From positions 131,214,580 through 131,278,579 of the forward strand of contig NC_080542.1 of the NCBI RefSeq assembly GCF_028640845.1: a stretch of DNA of 64,000 nt. The letters are read 5' to 3'. Position numbers and translations under genes: made by a program. Shown one piece after another: positions 31,766 to 42,712 of this stretch. Position 1 is the first letter of the stretch; each line of letters starts with the position of its first letter. The notes under the pieces are model-generated. The model did not search any database, was not told where the DNA came from, and worked only from the letters and a program-made list of their open reading frames with translations. The stretch is from Ahaetulla prasina (taxonomy: Eukaryota; Chordata; Lepidosauria; Squamata; Colubridae).

Positions 31766-33159
31766 TTTTGACTAATAGCTAATAGCACAAGTGCTAAACA
31801 GTGTCCACATTTTATAGAAGGAAACTGTCGCTGACAGCTAATAAGGATTTATGTTCAGCTGTCCATAGAATATATAGCTAAAAGGAACTAATTACATCAC
31901 AAGTTTTAGTCCTTTTTTCCGCCTTTTAATAGGCATTTGGGTTTAGCTAAAACTTTCAGGAAGACTCACTACAGCCACTGAACTGTTCTCTAAATGTCTT
32001 TCACTTTGTGAACTGATGATCTGTTCTTAAGACAGAAAAATGTTTGTCTACATTGCTTTTCCTGTTTGTGCTCTTCCCACAAGCATTGAGGAGGCCCAGC
32101 TATGAGAGGCAGCCTTGTGATTTTGTTGAAACAACCACACTGCTTTTGCTGTAACTTGGCAGCCCCTCCAAAAACTACAGGGAATAAGCTTTCTTCTTGC
32201 TTGGCATGTCATCTTTTGGATGTTCTGAAGCTGCCCTGGTTAAATGACCTCCCTAACGTTTAAGGTTTTGGTAGGACGCCAGCTACTGCTTGGTTGGTGT
32301 CATATGATTTCGTATCAGTGACTTTCAGGAGTGAAGTGTTGTAACCTTCCCAGAGTGAATAGATCAATAAAGAGAAAGATTCCCCTTTATTGTAGGAACT
32401 GCACCCAAGTTCTCAGGGAACTTGAAGGACTTAAATATTTTTATAATTCCTATCACGTGTTCCCAATGTTCACAGTAGCCTGGGGGAAATACTTATTCAC
32501 AGAGACAGGCCCATGAGGTTTGGTTATGTCATTCTCTTCCAAGTTCTTTCTGCCTCCCCTTGGCTCCAGGATGTTTCTTGAGGAAACATCAGCTACCCTG
32601 CTCCATGGATGGATCAAACTGGATCGTGGTAGTCTAGCAGGAAAGAGGCATTTTCCAATAGAAAATAGGAGACGTTCTCTCACACAGTCCTCAGGGTGTT
32701 GGTGACCTGTTGGTCTCTAATTGGCCCTCATATCTGGCTGCAGGACTCGGGACCTCCAGGACTGTTTTTGCTTTGGAGAGAAGAGTACTTTCCTTGGCAA
32801 TCAACTTTGTTTTTGTCAGGAGAATATCAGCCTCCTGAGAGATCTTTTCACAATATTCCCATGGTCAAGATTTCCATTTGCGAACAAAAAATAAAAGTAA
32901 GCAAACAGATGCCCTGAGTTGCTGCTGCACACTATCAGTTCCTTCAGTTTATCCAAGAGTCTTGAAATTGACCGGGGCTCTGGAATTGCTGTTCAATGTC
33001 CTCTTTATCCCTCCCTTTTTCTGTGGGCAGCTATCAACAAATCATCTTCAACCCTCTTTCCAGATGAGATTCTGCAGGCAAAATAGGTTCCCATAATGCC
33101 TGTTTTCTTGTCCTCTTTCCACATAGTCCTGTATTTGTGGGGTCCTTGGTGCTCCCTTG
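31766..33159. other. Unique sequence
   Basis: No gene or mobile element recognised in about 1.4 kb. Small ORFs at 32331-33096 lack motifs. Confidence 0.5.
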
Positions 33160-33175
33160 GTTGTGTTTTCTTGCA

Positions 33176-33209
33176 GACATTCTATTACCAAACTAGGTAA
33201 CATCATCAG
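33176..33209 (-). ncRNA. Decayed hammerhead-like motif, family 3
   Basis: Minus strand: CUGAUGA-U-GUUACC, loop UAGUUU, GGUAAU, then AGAAUGUC in place of GAAACGUC. The 34-nt length and layout match the other families. The stem is paired (one G-U) and of unrelated sequence. Confidence 0.4.
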
Positions 33210-33213
33210 TGCA

Positions 33214-33247
33214 CTGTTGATATTACCTAGTTTGGCAAGGAAACAAG
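33214..33247 (+). ncRNA. Decayed hammerhead-like motif, family 3, inverted partner
   Basis: CUGUUGA-U-AUUACC...GGCAAG-GAAAC over 34 nt. The stem is weakened and the cleavage triplet is lost. With 33176-33209 it forms an inverted pair. Confidence 0.3.
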
Positions 33248-33252
33248 AGCCG

Positions 33253-33475
33253 TAGTGCCACAGTGATTAAAATGCAGTACTGCAGGCTACTTCTGCTAAC
33301 TACCATTGTTCAGCCATTTGAATCTCACTGGCTCAAGGTTGAACCAGTCTTCCATCCTTCCAAGATAAGTAAAATGAAGACCCAGATTGTTTGGGGCAAT
33401 ATGCTGACTCTATAAGTTGCTTAGAGAAGGCTGTAAAGCACCGTGAAGTGATATATGTCTAAGTGCTAATTTTGT
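33253..33475 (+). mobile_element. MIR-like tRNA-derived SINE
   Basis: 'gtgattaaaatgcagtactg' tRNA-like head, 'ggctcaaggttgaa' core and 'ctgtaaagcaccgtgaagtg' 3' end. The 3' end also occurs at 46.7 and 51.6 kb, and reversed at 42.5 kb. Confidence 0.7.
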
Positions 33476-33767
33476 CTGAAAACAAACAAACAACCCAAGC
33501 TCGGACAGCATCAAGGATCCCACACTTCAATCTTGAATTATAAATACTCCCTTCAATCCCTCCTGTGTTTCTTTGGTGTGGGGTAGCATTTCCACGTCTC
33601 AGAAGTCTCAACTTGATCACATTTTTTGGAATTCTGCTTTGGTGCTGCCATTTGTCAGCTATGCATCTTTGCAAATACATTTCCTACAACCTAGAAAAGG
33701 AACATTTTCATGTCAGGGCAATCATTGGTTACCTTGTTCTGGAAGTGCAATAACAGAAGATCTATGG

Positions 33768-33897
33768 CAGAAATCTTCAAACTTGGCAGCTTTAAGACTT
33801 GTGGACTTCAACTCCCAGAATTCTCCAGCCAGCTGGCTGGAGAATTCTGGGAGTTGAAATCCACAAGTCTTAAAGCTGCCAAGTTTGAAGACCTCTG
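33768..33897. mobile_element. Near-perfect palindromic hAT MITE, 130 bp
   Basis: Two arms meeting at 'agccagctggct' (about 33826-33838) are almost exact complements. Perfect 8-bp duplication ATCTATGG at 33760-33767 and 33898-33905. Confidence 0.9.
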
Positions 33898-34188
33898 ATC
33901 TATGGGTTTGATAATTTTCAGAACAACATATTTCCCTTTGGTTTGAAGATGGGAGGAGACACATTTTCAAGGAATTGTATGGATGACCTTAAAATTCTGA
34001 TGTCCTTCTGCCCCTTCCCCATCTATTGAAGCTTGGGGTGATCATCCATTTTTTGCCAGTAAATGTTATAAGGTTGGCTCCTGTCTCAAGGCTGTCCTCA
34101 GAGAAGGCCCCATTGGCCTTAGTGGAATTCAAAAACAAATACAACAATTAACTCTTTGAACAACTTACCTATAAATACCTCCAATATT

Positions 34189-34640
34189 GGTAGTCCTTGA
34201 CTTACGAGCATTTATTTAATGACTATTTGAAATAATGATGGTGCCGAACAAAATGATGGATGAATGGTCCTTGTACTTACAACCAGTGGTGGGATTCAGC
34301 CAGTTCGCACCACTTCGGGAGAACCGGTTGTTAACTTTCTGAACAGTTTGGCAAACTGGTTGTTGGAAGAAATCGTTAGGGCAGAGAACTGGTTGTTGAA
34401 TTACTTGAATCCCACTACTGCTTACAACCATTGCCGCATCCCCATGGTTCTATGATCAGAACTTGAGTGCTTGGCAACTAGCTTATGACAGTTGCAGCAT
34501 CCTAGGGTCACATGATCACCATTTACAACTTTCCCAGAAGCTTCCAACAAGCTTCCCAAAATCAGTGGGAACAGCCAGATTCACCTACCATCTGTGACAT
34601 TTACTTAATGATGGGGGTGAAAAAACTCTTAAAATTGGGT
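34189..34640. mobile_element. TA-flanked MITE interrupted by a hAT MITE
   Basis: Left end 'ggtagtccttgacttac', interior 'ttggcaactagcttatgaca' and 'ggtcacatgatcacc'. A 137-bp hAT MITE splits it after 'gtacttacaac'. Confidence 0.75.
34284..34420. mobile_element. 137-bp hAT MITE nested in TA-flanked MITE
   Basis: CAGTGGTGGGATTCAGCC to CTTGAATCCCACTACTG. Perfect duplication CTTACAAC at 34276-34283 and 34421-34428. Confidence 0.9.
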
Positions 34641-34796
34641 GTGAATCATTCCTTCTTTGGTCAAAGTTAGCAGACAATTTACTTGTGTTCGCCTAGTGTA
34701 ATATTCTGTCTCCATGGTGGTAGTTACTTTTAATAATTGTTTTGTGGGTCCATGAGCACTAAAATCCCCTGATGTGCGCCTTCACAGTTGTTTCTT

Positions 34797-36169
34797 TTTT
34801 TTTTTTTTCATAAAAAGTTTTATTTTTACAATCATATCAAATAATTCATCCAATGTACAGTTGTATACAATTAGTCGGGCTTGCCCAGTCACCACCCCCC
34901 TTTTTAACATTCTTCCCTCTTCTACCTTCTTTTACTTTCCAAACCTTCGTCTCCTTCTCTTATCTACATCCGCTCCTCCCTCCACCCTATACCTTCCTTC
35001 TCCCTCTACTATCCCTCTTCCTTCCTCTTCTCCTCTTTCCTACCTCCTACTCTCTCTTTTCTCCCTCCTCACCGTTCTAAAATGGTAACTATGCAGACCC
35101 GATCCTACATTAATTATATTTCTTCAATAATCCCTGTACATTAACCATCACTCCATCTCTACCAAACCCCCAGTTCCCTCCCCTTACCCCCACCCCCCAT
35201 CCCGACTTCCCAGAACAAAATGCAGGGTATCAAAACTAACAATCATAATCCAAAATAATTCCTAAATTATAATCTCTAGTCACACCACACTTAGTCACAC
35301 TCTCAATTCCCCTCTCCTTCAAAAATATATCTAATACAAAATATTTCCTAAATTTACTCATATGCTATTCCATAGTTTTTTATCTGATTCTTATTTTAAA
35401 TATAATCAATCCACATTTTCCATTCTAGAATATATTTTTCTAGTGTATAGTCTTTCAAGTAAGCGGAGATTTTGTCATCTCTGCCAGATTTGATACTTTG
35501 AGTGTCCATTCTTCGATTGTAGGTAATTCTTCTTTCTTCCAATACTGAGCAATCAAAAGTCTTGCGACTGTTATTAAGTTCAAAATCAATTTAGTCTCTA
35601 TAGCTGTGTAGTCCATAATTATTCCTAGTAGAAAGAACTGCGGACTAAAGTCAATCTTCATCTTCAAAATATTCTGCATGATCCACCATACTTTAATCCA
35701 AAATGCTTTAACTTTTTTACAAGTCCACCATATATGGTAATAAGTAGCATCTTCACAATCGCATCTCCAACATTTAGCAAGATCTAATATGTATTTCTTG
35801 TAAACAGGTAATGTCATTTTTAAATTGTTTCAAATAATGAAATACTTTCCTTCTCTTCTACGGTGAGTTCAGGCCATTAACATTCCAAGATAGGAAACTT
35901 TTGGAACACCAGCCGCAGATCACATTTTACTTTAGGCCTTGCTCCTCCCACTGTTTCCGTTGTAGTAGTTGCCAGTTGTTGTTGTGCCTTCATCTCTTGT
36001 TCCTTGCGTTTAGCAGCAGCTCTTGTCAACCTTTGTTCTTTTGAATCTAAACCCGTCGTAGGTATTTCCAACACTTGTAATAAATCTTCTTCCATCACAA
36101 TCTGTTCTTGTACCATTGGAAGCTAGAGGAAGGGAGGCTGAAGTGAAGGAAAGAGAAGTGAAGCAGGTA
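34797..36169 (-). mobile_element. Internally deleted L1 LINE with 17-bp target duplication
   Basis: Target duplication CTTCACAGTTGTTTCTT at 34780-34796 and 36170-36186. The poly(A) tail reads as T at 34797-34809. On the minus strand, a 5' coding piece with MVQEQIVMEED (36116 down) precedes the ORF2 start: WNVNGLNSP at about 35866-35893, KRRKVFHYLK, then TCLQEIHI near 35790. It then jumps to the ORF2 C-terminus near 35780. Most of APE and the whole RT are missing. The long 3' region (34812-35455) is purine-rich on the minus strand, as is common in L1. Confidence 0.9.
35455..35817 (-). pseudogene. L1 ORF2 C-terminal zinc-knuckle region
   Basis: A 120-codon frame. After the junction it reads LAKCWRCDCEDATYYHIWWTCKK, the L1 ORF2 C-terminal Cys-rich motif, then KVKAFW and a hydrophobic LILNLITVARLLIAQYWK segment. 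The first 12 or so residues are endonuclease-region sequence in another frame, so this is not a continuous ORF2 protein. Confidence 0.8.
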
Positions 36170-36186
36170 CTTCACAGTTGTTTCTT

Positions 36187-36650
36187 ATGTGCCAATACTG
36201 TGTGTCAAGAGGAAGTTGCTTCCCATAATTATCCTAGTATCAAGACCAAGAATTTCAACTGGTAGAGCAAATAGAAGTAATTTGAAATGCAAGGGGAAAC
36301 TTAGTGGAAGAACTCTTATCTAAGCAAACCAATTTGACTGTGGGGACAGAAATTACCATCTTAATTCCAATATTTTTAATTTGTTATGAACCTGTGACAA
36401 ACTTTTCACATTTTGTAGAGTAAAATAAATACCATTTTTTTGTTGATGGGAATTTGGTCAGCGTATAAGAAATTATGAGCTGGGATAGCCATAACAACAA
36501 GTCAGCCAATGGGAACTGTTTAGTGACTAAGAAACAGGATCTGTTGTGAGCTGTGTCTCGGAGCCTTGGCGTGGCTTAGCGATTCTGTGCTTCTGGATTT
36601 TGAGTTCTGGTTCTGGCTTCTTCTACATACATGCATCATATTTTATATTA
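36187..36650. other. Unique sequence
   Basis: No recognised feature. Confidence 0.5.
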
Positions 36651-36658
36651 TTGTATAT

Positions 36659-37169
36659 CAGGGGTAGTCAGCCTTTTTATACCTACTGCCCACTTTTGTA
36701 TCTCTGTTAGTAGTAAAATTTTCTAACCGCCCACCGGTTCCACAGTAATGCGCCGTGTATCGTCGTCTGTGCATGCCTCTCGTGCATTGTGGATTGGGTT
36801 TGTGGGGGGGTGCCGGCTACCAGCTCTGCTTGTCTGTTACAGCTGGGTGTTGTTGGGGGAGATGAGCGAGCTATTCTGGGATGAGGCTCTTTTGTTTGTG
36901 GTCACACTCTAGCGCCATTTAGTTTCACTTACGTAACATGAACTAAACTTATGCGCGGGCGAGACAAATAGTATATTTTCAGAAATTTAAATTGTCACGG
37001 GGAATTTTATGAAAACCTAATGAAAATGTTTATAAATAATGCTATGAAAATATTTTAAATTTTTTTTAAAAAAAGGAAAGTGCTTCGGTATCGGACAAAA
37101 CCCCTACCACCCACCATGAAAGGTGGAACGCCCACTAGTGGGTGGTAGGGACCAGGTTGACTACCACTG
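36659..37169. mobile_element. hAT-Charlie-like element, 511 bp
   Basis: CAGGGGTAGTCAGCC to GGTTGACTACCACTG with perfect 8-bp duplication TTGTATAT at 36651-36658 and 37170-37177. The left half is GC-rich and the right half A/T-rich. No transposase. Confidence 0.9.
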
Positions 37170-37177
37170 TTGTATAT

Positions 37178-38181
37178 AAAGAAGTTTCTTCTATAAATGA
37201 ATCCTCCCGAATTATTTATTTGTGTGCTGGTTGGATTGCTGCAAACTCTAACAAATTTATCTTCTGTCCATCTGGATAAATATGTTTTGGAAGATCTGGG
37301 TTGCCGATGACAAACTCTAGTTAAAGAGGTGTTCACTTGTGAGTTGGAATTCAGGCTTGGCAATCTCAGAAGTGCAGAATAGGGTTGTTTGTCTTGGCCT
37401 TAGGGAAATGACATCAGGTTCTTATCATCTAACCTATTAGTTTGCTTTCACAGGTCTCAACAGAGAGACTTGGCTGTCACCACGTTTTCTCTTACTAAAG
37501 CTGTCTTAAAATCTTGGAAATACTTTGACACTGCTGTGTTTATCCTCTTAGGATTTGGGTATTGTGAAACAAGAGAATGTTCCTAGGAGGCTGGGTGGCT
37601 TAGCAAGTCAATAAAGTGGCCAAAGCTTTTTACTGATTAATGAGGGCTTTCTTGATCCTATTATAAAATACGTAACCATGGATAGGCATGTTTTCCTGAG
37701 ATCCAGAACTCAACACAATATTTTGCTCTAAAATTGAAACCTCACCATATTTCAGATGATATTGTTTGAAACTGGGTAGGCCCTGAATTTTTTCCTTAAC
37801 CTTCTTACAAATATAATTCTGAATCCTTCACCTTTGCTGTAGGAGTCCTTAATCTGGTGGTGGCTACTATAGCAATTATTTCTTCCTGTAACATAGAAAC
37901 AATGATGGTAATAAGTAGAGTACCTGGGATATGCAGTTTTCAGGGGATCCTCATATTCAGTAAAATTATTGGATATCTTGGGTGGGAGCTGCATTTTCTA
38001 AAATTCCTTATACTGGGATGCTGTCGTGAACTTTCTTAGCAAAATGGAACTGGTGTTTCAGGGTGTCTTATACCATTGCTAAACTTTGGAAATCTATACA
38101 TTTCAGAATTCCTTTCTCACTTACGAATATTTAAACATTTGGTTCATTTTCTAAGCTGGGGAAATTTAGTACTGTAAGAGA
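37178..38181. other. Unique sequence
   Basis: About 1 kb with nothing recognisable. Confidence 0.5.
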
Positions 38182-38552
38182 CAGGTAGTACTTGACTTAC
38201 AGCAGTTCATTTAGTGACTGTCTAAAATTACAAAAAAGAAACCATTTTTCATACTTGCAACAATTGTAGCATTCCCCATGGACAGGTCATGTGATCAAAA
38301 TTCAGTCACTTGGCAACTGGTTCATATTTATGATGGTTGGAATCTCTCGAGGTCATGTGATCTCCTTTTGTGACCTTCTGACAAGCAAAGTCAATGGGGA
38401 AGCCAGATTCATTTAACAACCGAGTTACTGCAACGATTCACTTAACAACTGTGGCAAGAAAAATCATTAAATGGGGCAAAACTCACTTAACAAATGTTTC
38501 ACTTAACAGCGTAAATTTTGGGCTCAATTGTGGTTGTAAGTCAAGCACTAGG
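38182..38552. mobile_element. TA-flanked MITE
   Basis: CAGGTAGTACTTGACTTAC at the left. 'gtgatctccttttgtgacc' and 'caaatgtttcacttaac' inside. Right end 'gtaagtcaagcactag'. Confidence 0.7.
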
Positions 38553-38888
38553 TGTACTTGATTTTTTAAGGAGTCTTTTGCCTCCAATTTAAGATAGCTC
38601 TGAGAGCTCTTCCCTTACTGATATTTTATCCAAGTTCTAAGTTTGCAAGTATTTATTGCCTCCCACATCTCTTCTGACTTCCCAAAAAAGCTGCAGGATT
38701 CAAAGAAATCCCTTTTGTCAAGAGCTTTTTCCAAGGGCAGAGTCCTGGAATGGGAAACTGATAACTGGCTTTATTAGTATGAGCGTGAAAGCTAGCAGCA
38801 GAAATGAGGTAGCCGTATCGTTGATACCATCCATGGAACAAATATGTAAGCAAGTGAAGAAAACTACCAGAGAAACATTGACATATGA

Positions 38889-39030
38889 ATAAATGAATTT
38901 TCTTTATTGGCCAAATGTGATTGGACACACAAGGAATTTGTCTTGGTGCATAGGCTTTCAGTGTACATAAAAGCAAAGATACCTTCATCAAGGTACAACA
39001 CTTACAACACTTAATGATAGTCATAGGGTA
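38889..39030 (-). mobile_element. CR1/L3-type LINE 3' end, short
   Basis: 'ttattggccaaatgtgattg' to 'gtacaacacttacaacac'. This copy has only ordinary A/T sequence instead of an (ATAGA)n array at its tail. Confidence 0.75.
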
Positions 39031-39519
39031 CGTAACAATATCCCAAATTTGGTATGAAATGCAGGTTTATGTCCTGAACCAGTAATCCAACTTTGCCTTA
39101 GTTGGCCTTTATGAAACGATTCTAATTTGAATGATATGAATGTGTGTGTGTGGGAGTTTGGAGCAGGTTAAAAACGGGAAAAAAATGGCAATAAACTGAT
39201 GATGTGTTGCATGAGTTACAATCAAGTTTTGGGAAGGAAAACCTATTGCTAGTCTTGGAAATTTTGATTCAGAAAAGAAGCCAGATGATCAAAGAGCTTA
39301 AATTATCTCTCCTCTAAGCAAAGGTTGTTATATTTCAACATTTTTTTTAACTGAGGAAAAAAACAGATTAAAGCAGGGCATGACAAAGGTATATAAAAAT
39401 TGAGTTTGGTGCAGAGAAAGCAGACAGGAAGATGTTTTTCTGTTCTCATAATACTATGAGGCAGTAGGGTCATCCAACAAACAAAGCAAGCCTCCTTTTC
39501 ACCCAAGATACAATATAGA

Positions 39520-39790
39520 ATTTGCTTCCGCCAGCTTGAATTATTTTAAAAGGAGATTAGATAAATTCACAGAGGAGAAGCCTGCTGGTTGTGATGGCTA
39601 TATTTTATCGCCAGTATCCCAAAGCAGTTTGTTTATTGCTTTCAGTTGCTGAGAAACAAGAGTGGGATGATGTTATTAAGAGACTCATATAGTATTTCTG
39701 GCTTTGGAGAAGCATCTGGTTGGCCTCTGAGGCGGAAGAATGCTGGACCAGATAGACTTTGGCAGAGTACATCTTCTAAGCATAGACCTG
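39520..39790 (+). mobile_element. Old CR1 LINE 3' end
   Basis: 'ttaaaaggagattagataaa' , 'gcatctggttggcctct' and 'aatgctggaccagatagac' match the classic CR1 3' region. Confidence 0.6.
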
Positions 39791-40027
39791 AACTTCATTT
39801 GCTCTCCAGAACCTTTCCTTGAACATTCACCTTTCACCTTTCATTTCCAGTAACTCTTTTAAGTTGGTTGATGACTGTTTTCAACATCCCAAATACATCA
39901 AGTCAACCCTGAAGCTGACCTGACGAAAGCCATTTTGAAGCTTCGGTGTTGCCGCTCGTATTATTTTAGTTTCATTTAATTTTGATTTGGGGAAGATACT
40001 TCTACAGTAAGGAAATAAATACATTGC

Positions 40028-40405
40028 TGGTAGTTCTTGACTTACAACCACAGCTGAGCCAAAAAATTTTGTTGCTAAGGGAGACAGTTAAGTGAGTTTT
40101 GCTCCATTTTACGATCTTTCTTTCCACAATTAAATGAATCCCTGCAGTCGTTAAGTTATTAACATGGTTGTTAAGTAAATCTCACTTCCCCATTGACTTT
40201 GCTTGTCAGAAAGTCACAAAATGAGATCATATGATCCCATGACACTGCAATTGTCACAAATATGAGTCAATTGCCAAGTGTCTGAACTTTGATCCCATGA
40301 CCATAAGGATGGTGCAACAGTGTGAAAAATGGTCATGCCACTTTTTTCAGTGCTGTTGTAACTTCAAACAGTTACAATGAATGATTAGAGGTCAAGGATT
40401 ACCTG
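40028..40405. mobile_element. TA-flanked MITE, partner of 1513-1864
   Basis: Same orientation and downstream sequence as the copy at 1.5 kb, so the two descend from one duplication rather than two insertions. Right end 'caaggattacctg'. Confidence 0.7.
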
Positions 40406-40677
40406 TTTATCTGCTTTATACCAGGCCTTCCTCCTCCTCCCAGTCTGTACCCTACCATTGCTCCAAAACATGTGTGGCAAACAAAAGACTGCCTTCTCCG
40501 ATTTTTACCTTAATCAACAACCTGAGAAGTTTGGTCTGAGACACAGTGACTATCCAAAAGTCACATGCAAAGCTTATGGCAAATTGAACTGGTTCTCCTT
40601 GATCCTTGGCTGCTTCCTTATCTACTGTCTCAGTCTACTTTCCTTGAACTAGGTTGGAAAGCAGCTGTCTATTGTCT
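40406..40677. repeat. Segment homologous to 1865-2098
   Basis: Matches the sequence 3' of the MITE at 1.5 kb, with about 37 extra bases ('cacatgcaaagcttatgg' region) near 40570. Confidence 0.75.
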
Positions 40678-40967
40678 CTTGGATTCCTTTTCTTTCACTG
40701 ACTCTTTTAAGTAGATCATGAGGGAGTGAAAGGAAGGCTTCCTGCATGCCAACAATTATTTTCTTTGAAATGTTTTGGTCCGTCTCAGTAGTTTTGGTGA
40801 CCTCCTTCTGCTAAGTGATGTAAGCTCTCTTTCCCCTGTCTTTTAGCTCATCTCTGGAAGCCAGTTGCATGCCGAGTTGCAGAAGGAGAAAATTCAAAGG
40901 GGAAATAAAGTTAAACTATTTTTGCCTCAGTAATAATGGAATATTGGATAAAAGAGAGTAACAACAG

Positions 40968-41283
40968 ATTAACAGAGTTAGAAAGGACCTTGTAGGTCAT
41001 CTAGTCCAATCCCCCGCCCAAGCAGGAGACCCTACACCATTTCTGACAAATAGAAATCCAATCTCTTCTTGAAAATCTGAAGTGATGAAGCTCCCACAAC
41101 TTTCCCAAAGGCAAAGCTGTTCCACTGGTTGATTGTTCTCACTGTCAGAAAATTTCTCCTTATTTCCAGGTTAAATCTCTCCTTGTTCACTTTCCATCCA
41201 TTTTTCCTTATCTGGCCTTCAGGTGCTTTAGAAAATAGCTTGACCTCTTCCTCTCTTTGGCAGCCCCTCAAAGTTAGAGGGGA
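40968..41283 (-). mobile_element. CR1 LINE 3' region with ORF2 C-terminus
   Basis: Minus-strand frame 41271-41032 reads KLFSKAPEGQ, NGWKVNKERFNLEIRRNFLTVRTINQWNS, FKKRLDFYLSEMV, the CR1 C-terminal end. The 3' part contains 'ggtcatctagtccaatcccc'. Confidence 0.85.
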
Positions 41284-42494
41284 AATGAATTCCTAGGACT
41301 TCTAACTTCCGGTTCAACTCTGCCTTCATGAGGTACATTTCCTACATCTTTCCCTACAGAGCCAAGCTTGTTCTTGTCTTCTTTTCCTTGTTTTCCGGCC
41401 ATGCTGGAAGCAAAGTTAACACAACGTATTTAGGACCTCCTTGGTGGGTTTCCCTGCAGCCATCAATTGAGAAAGTGGAGTGCATGATGAGTAAAGCACA
41501 ATCATCTTCTGCAGGGAACTCATTTTGTCTCGTGCTGCCAAGAGTGTTACATTCTGAAAGCATTTATGCTCAGCAGGGAAGGATGTGTGATGATCAGCAG
41601 GGGACACTGTGAGTAACAGCATCAGAAGAGAATATCAATTTTCCATGAATCTGAGCCAAGACCGGCAGAGCTGTCCACCTTTATACAAGATCACTGCTGG
41701 TTTCTTAGACACTGAACAGAATTTATATGCAATGATTATCTCTGCCTTTTGTGTTAGTTCTTGTATATTTTTGCATTTTGGTCAAGTAAACATGAATGGG
41801 AGAAAGTAAAGCTAAGCGGAAGTGTGGGCAGAATTTAAGCAGGCAAAGTATGTTTTTTGGTTCGGTTTGATTTTCATCTTAACATCCACCAAATAAAGTT
41901 AGATCCCACATACTGGATGAGGAGTATGTTCCAAATTGTGCACAAGGAGATAGAACTCATTGTCACTTTAGCCCCTCTTCTACCAAATTAAAAAAATGGC
42001 TTGCATAATTATTACAAGGATACTAGCATTCTGATGTAAAAAATATTTTATTGTGTTGTCACTTCTGTTAAGCAATGAAGAACTAACACATTCTTGTAAC
42101 TTGGACAAAAGTTTGTATTACACCTAAACATAAATAGGTATGACATAGTGCTAATTGATGGACATGTTGACATCTCTCCCAGAAGTATATAGATAAGCCA
42201 AATATGGCATGCCAGGGTTTTTTTTAATGCCCGAGTGACAATGCAAGAACATAATCCTGTGATTTAAAACAATGAAGGAACCTATAGTCTAAGATTAGGA
42301 CAACTTTAAACTGTAAATTTATCCCTTGTTAATCTCAATATGCTAAAACCTGGAGGTGATGCTTATTTGGGTTTTACCTTTGGGGTTTTATTTATGTCAG
42401 CTGTCATTCTCAACTCAACTTCCCAGGCTTGTTGTTGCAAACAAAAGAGGAAGAGGAAGAGGGAATATTAGGTATGTTTGCTGCCTTTAGTTAC
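41284..42494. other. Unique sequence
   Basis: No recognised gene. Overlapping ORFs on both strands at 41328-41622 lack motifs. Confidence 0.5.
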
Positions 42495-42712
42495 TTATAA
42501 AGTAATAATAGCAATAGCATTTATACTTATATACTGCTTCATAGTGCTTGACCTCTCTAAGTAGTTTACAGAGTTAGCATATTGCTTCCAACAATCTGTT
42601 TCCTTATTTTACAGAGGATCCTGGAAGGATGGAAGGCTGAGTCGACCTTGAGCCACTCAGAATCGAACTACTGGCAGCTGGCAGTCAACAGAAGTAGTCT
42701 GCAGTATTCATA
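42495..42712 (-). mobile_element. MIR-like tRNA-derived SINE
   Basis: Reverse complement of the family at 33253-33475: 'atactgcttcatagtgcttg', 'ggatggaaggctgagtcga', and a head ending 'gtagtctgcagtattc'. Confidence 0.7.

Larger units (their letters stand above)
33160..33250. mobile_element. PLE terminal-repeat fragment, family 3 (inverted pair)
   Basis: 'ccaaactaggtaa' and 'ttacctagtttgg' face each other, and 'gttttcttgcagac' lies outside. This is the same head-to-head layout as the family-1 arms, reduced to the motif regions. Confidence 0.5.
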
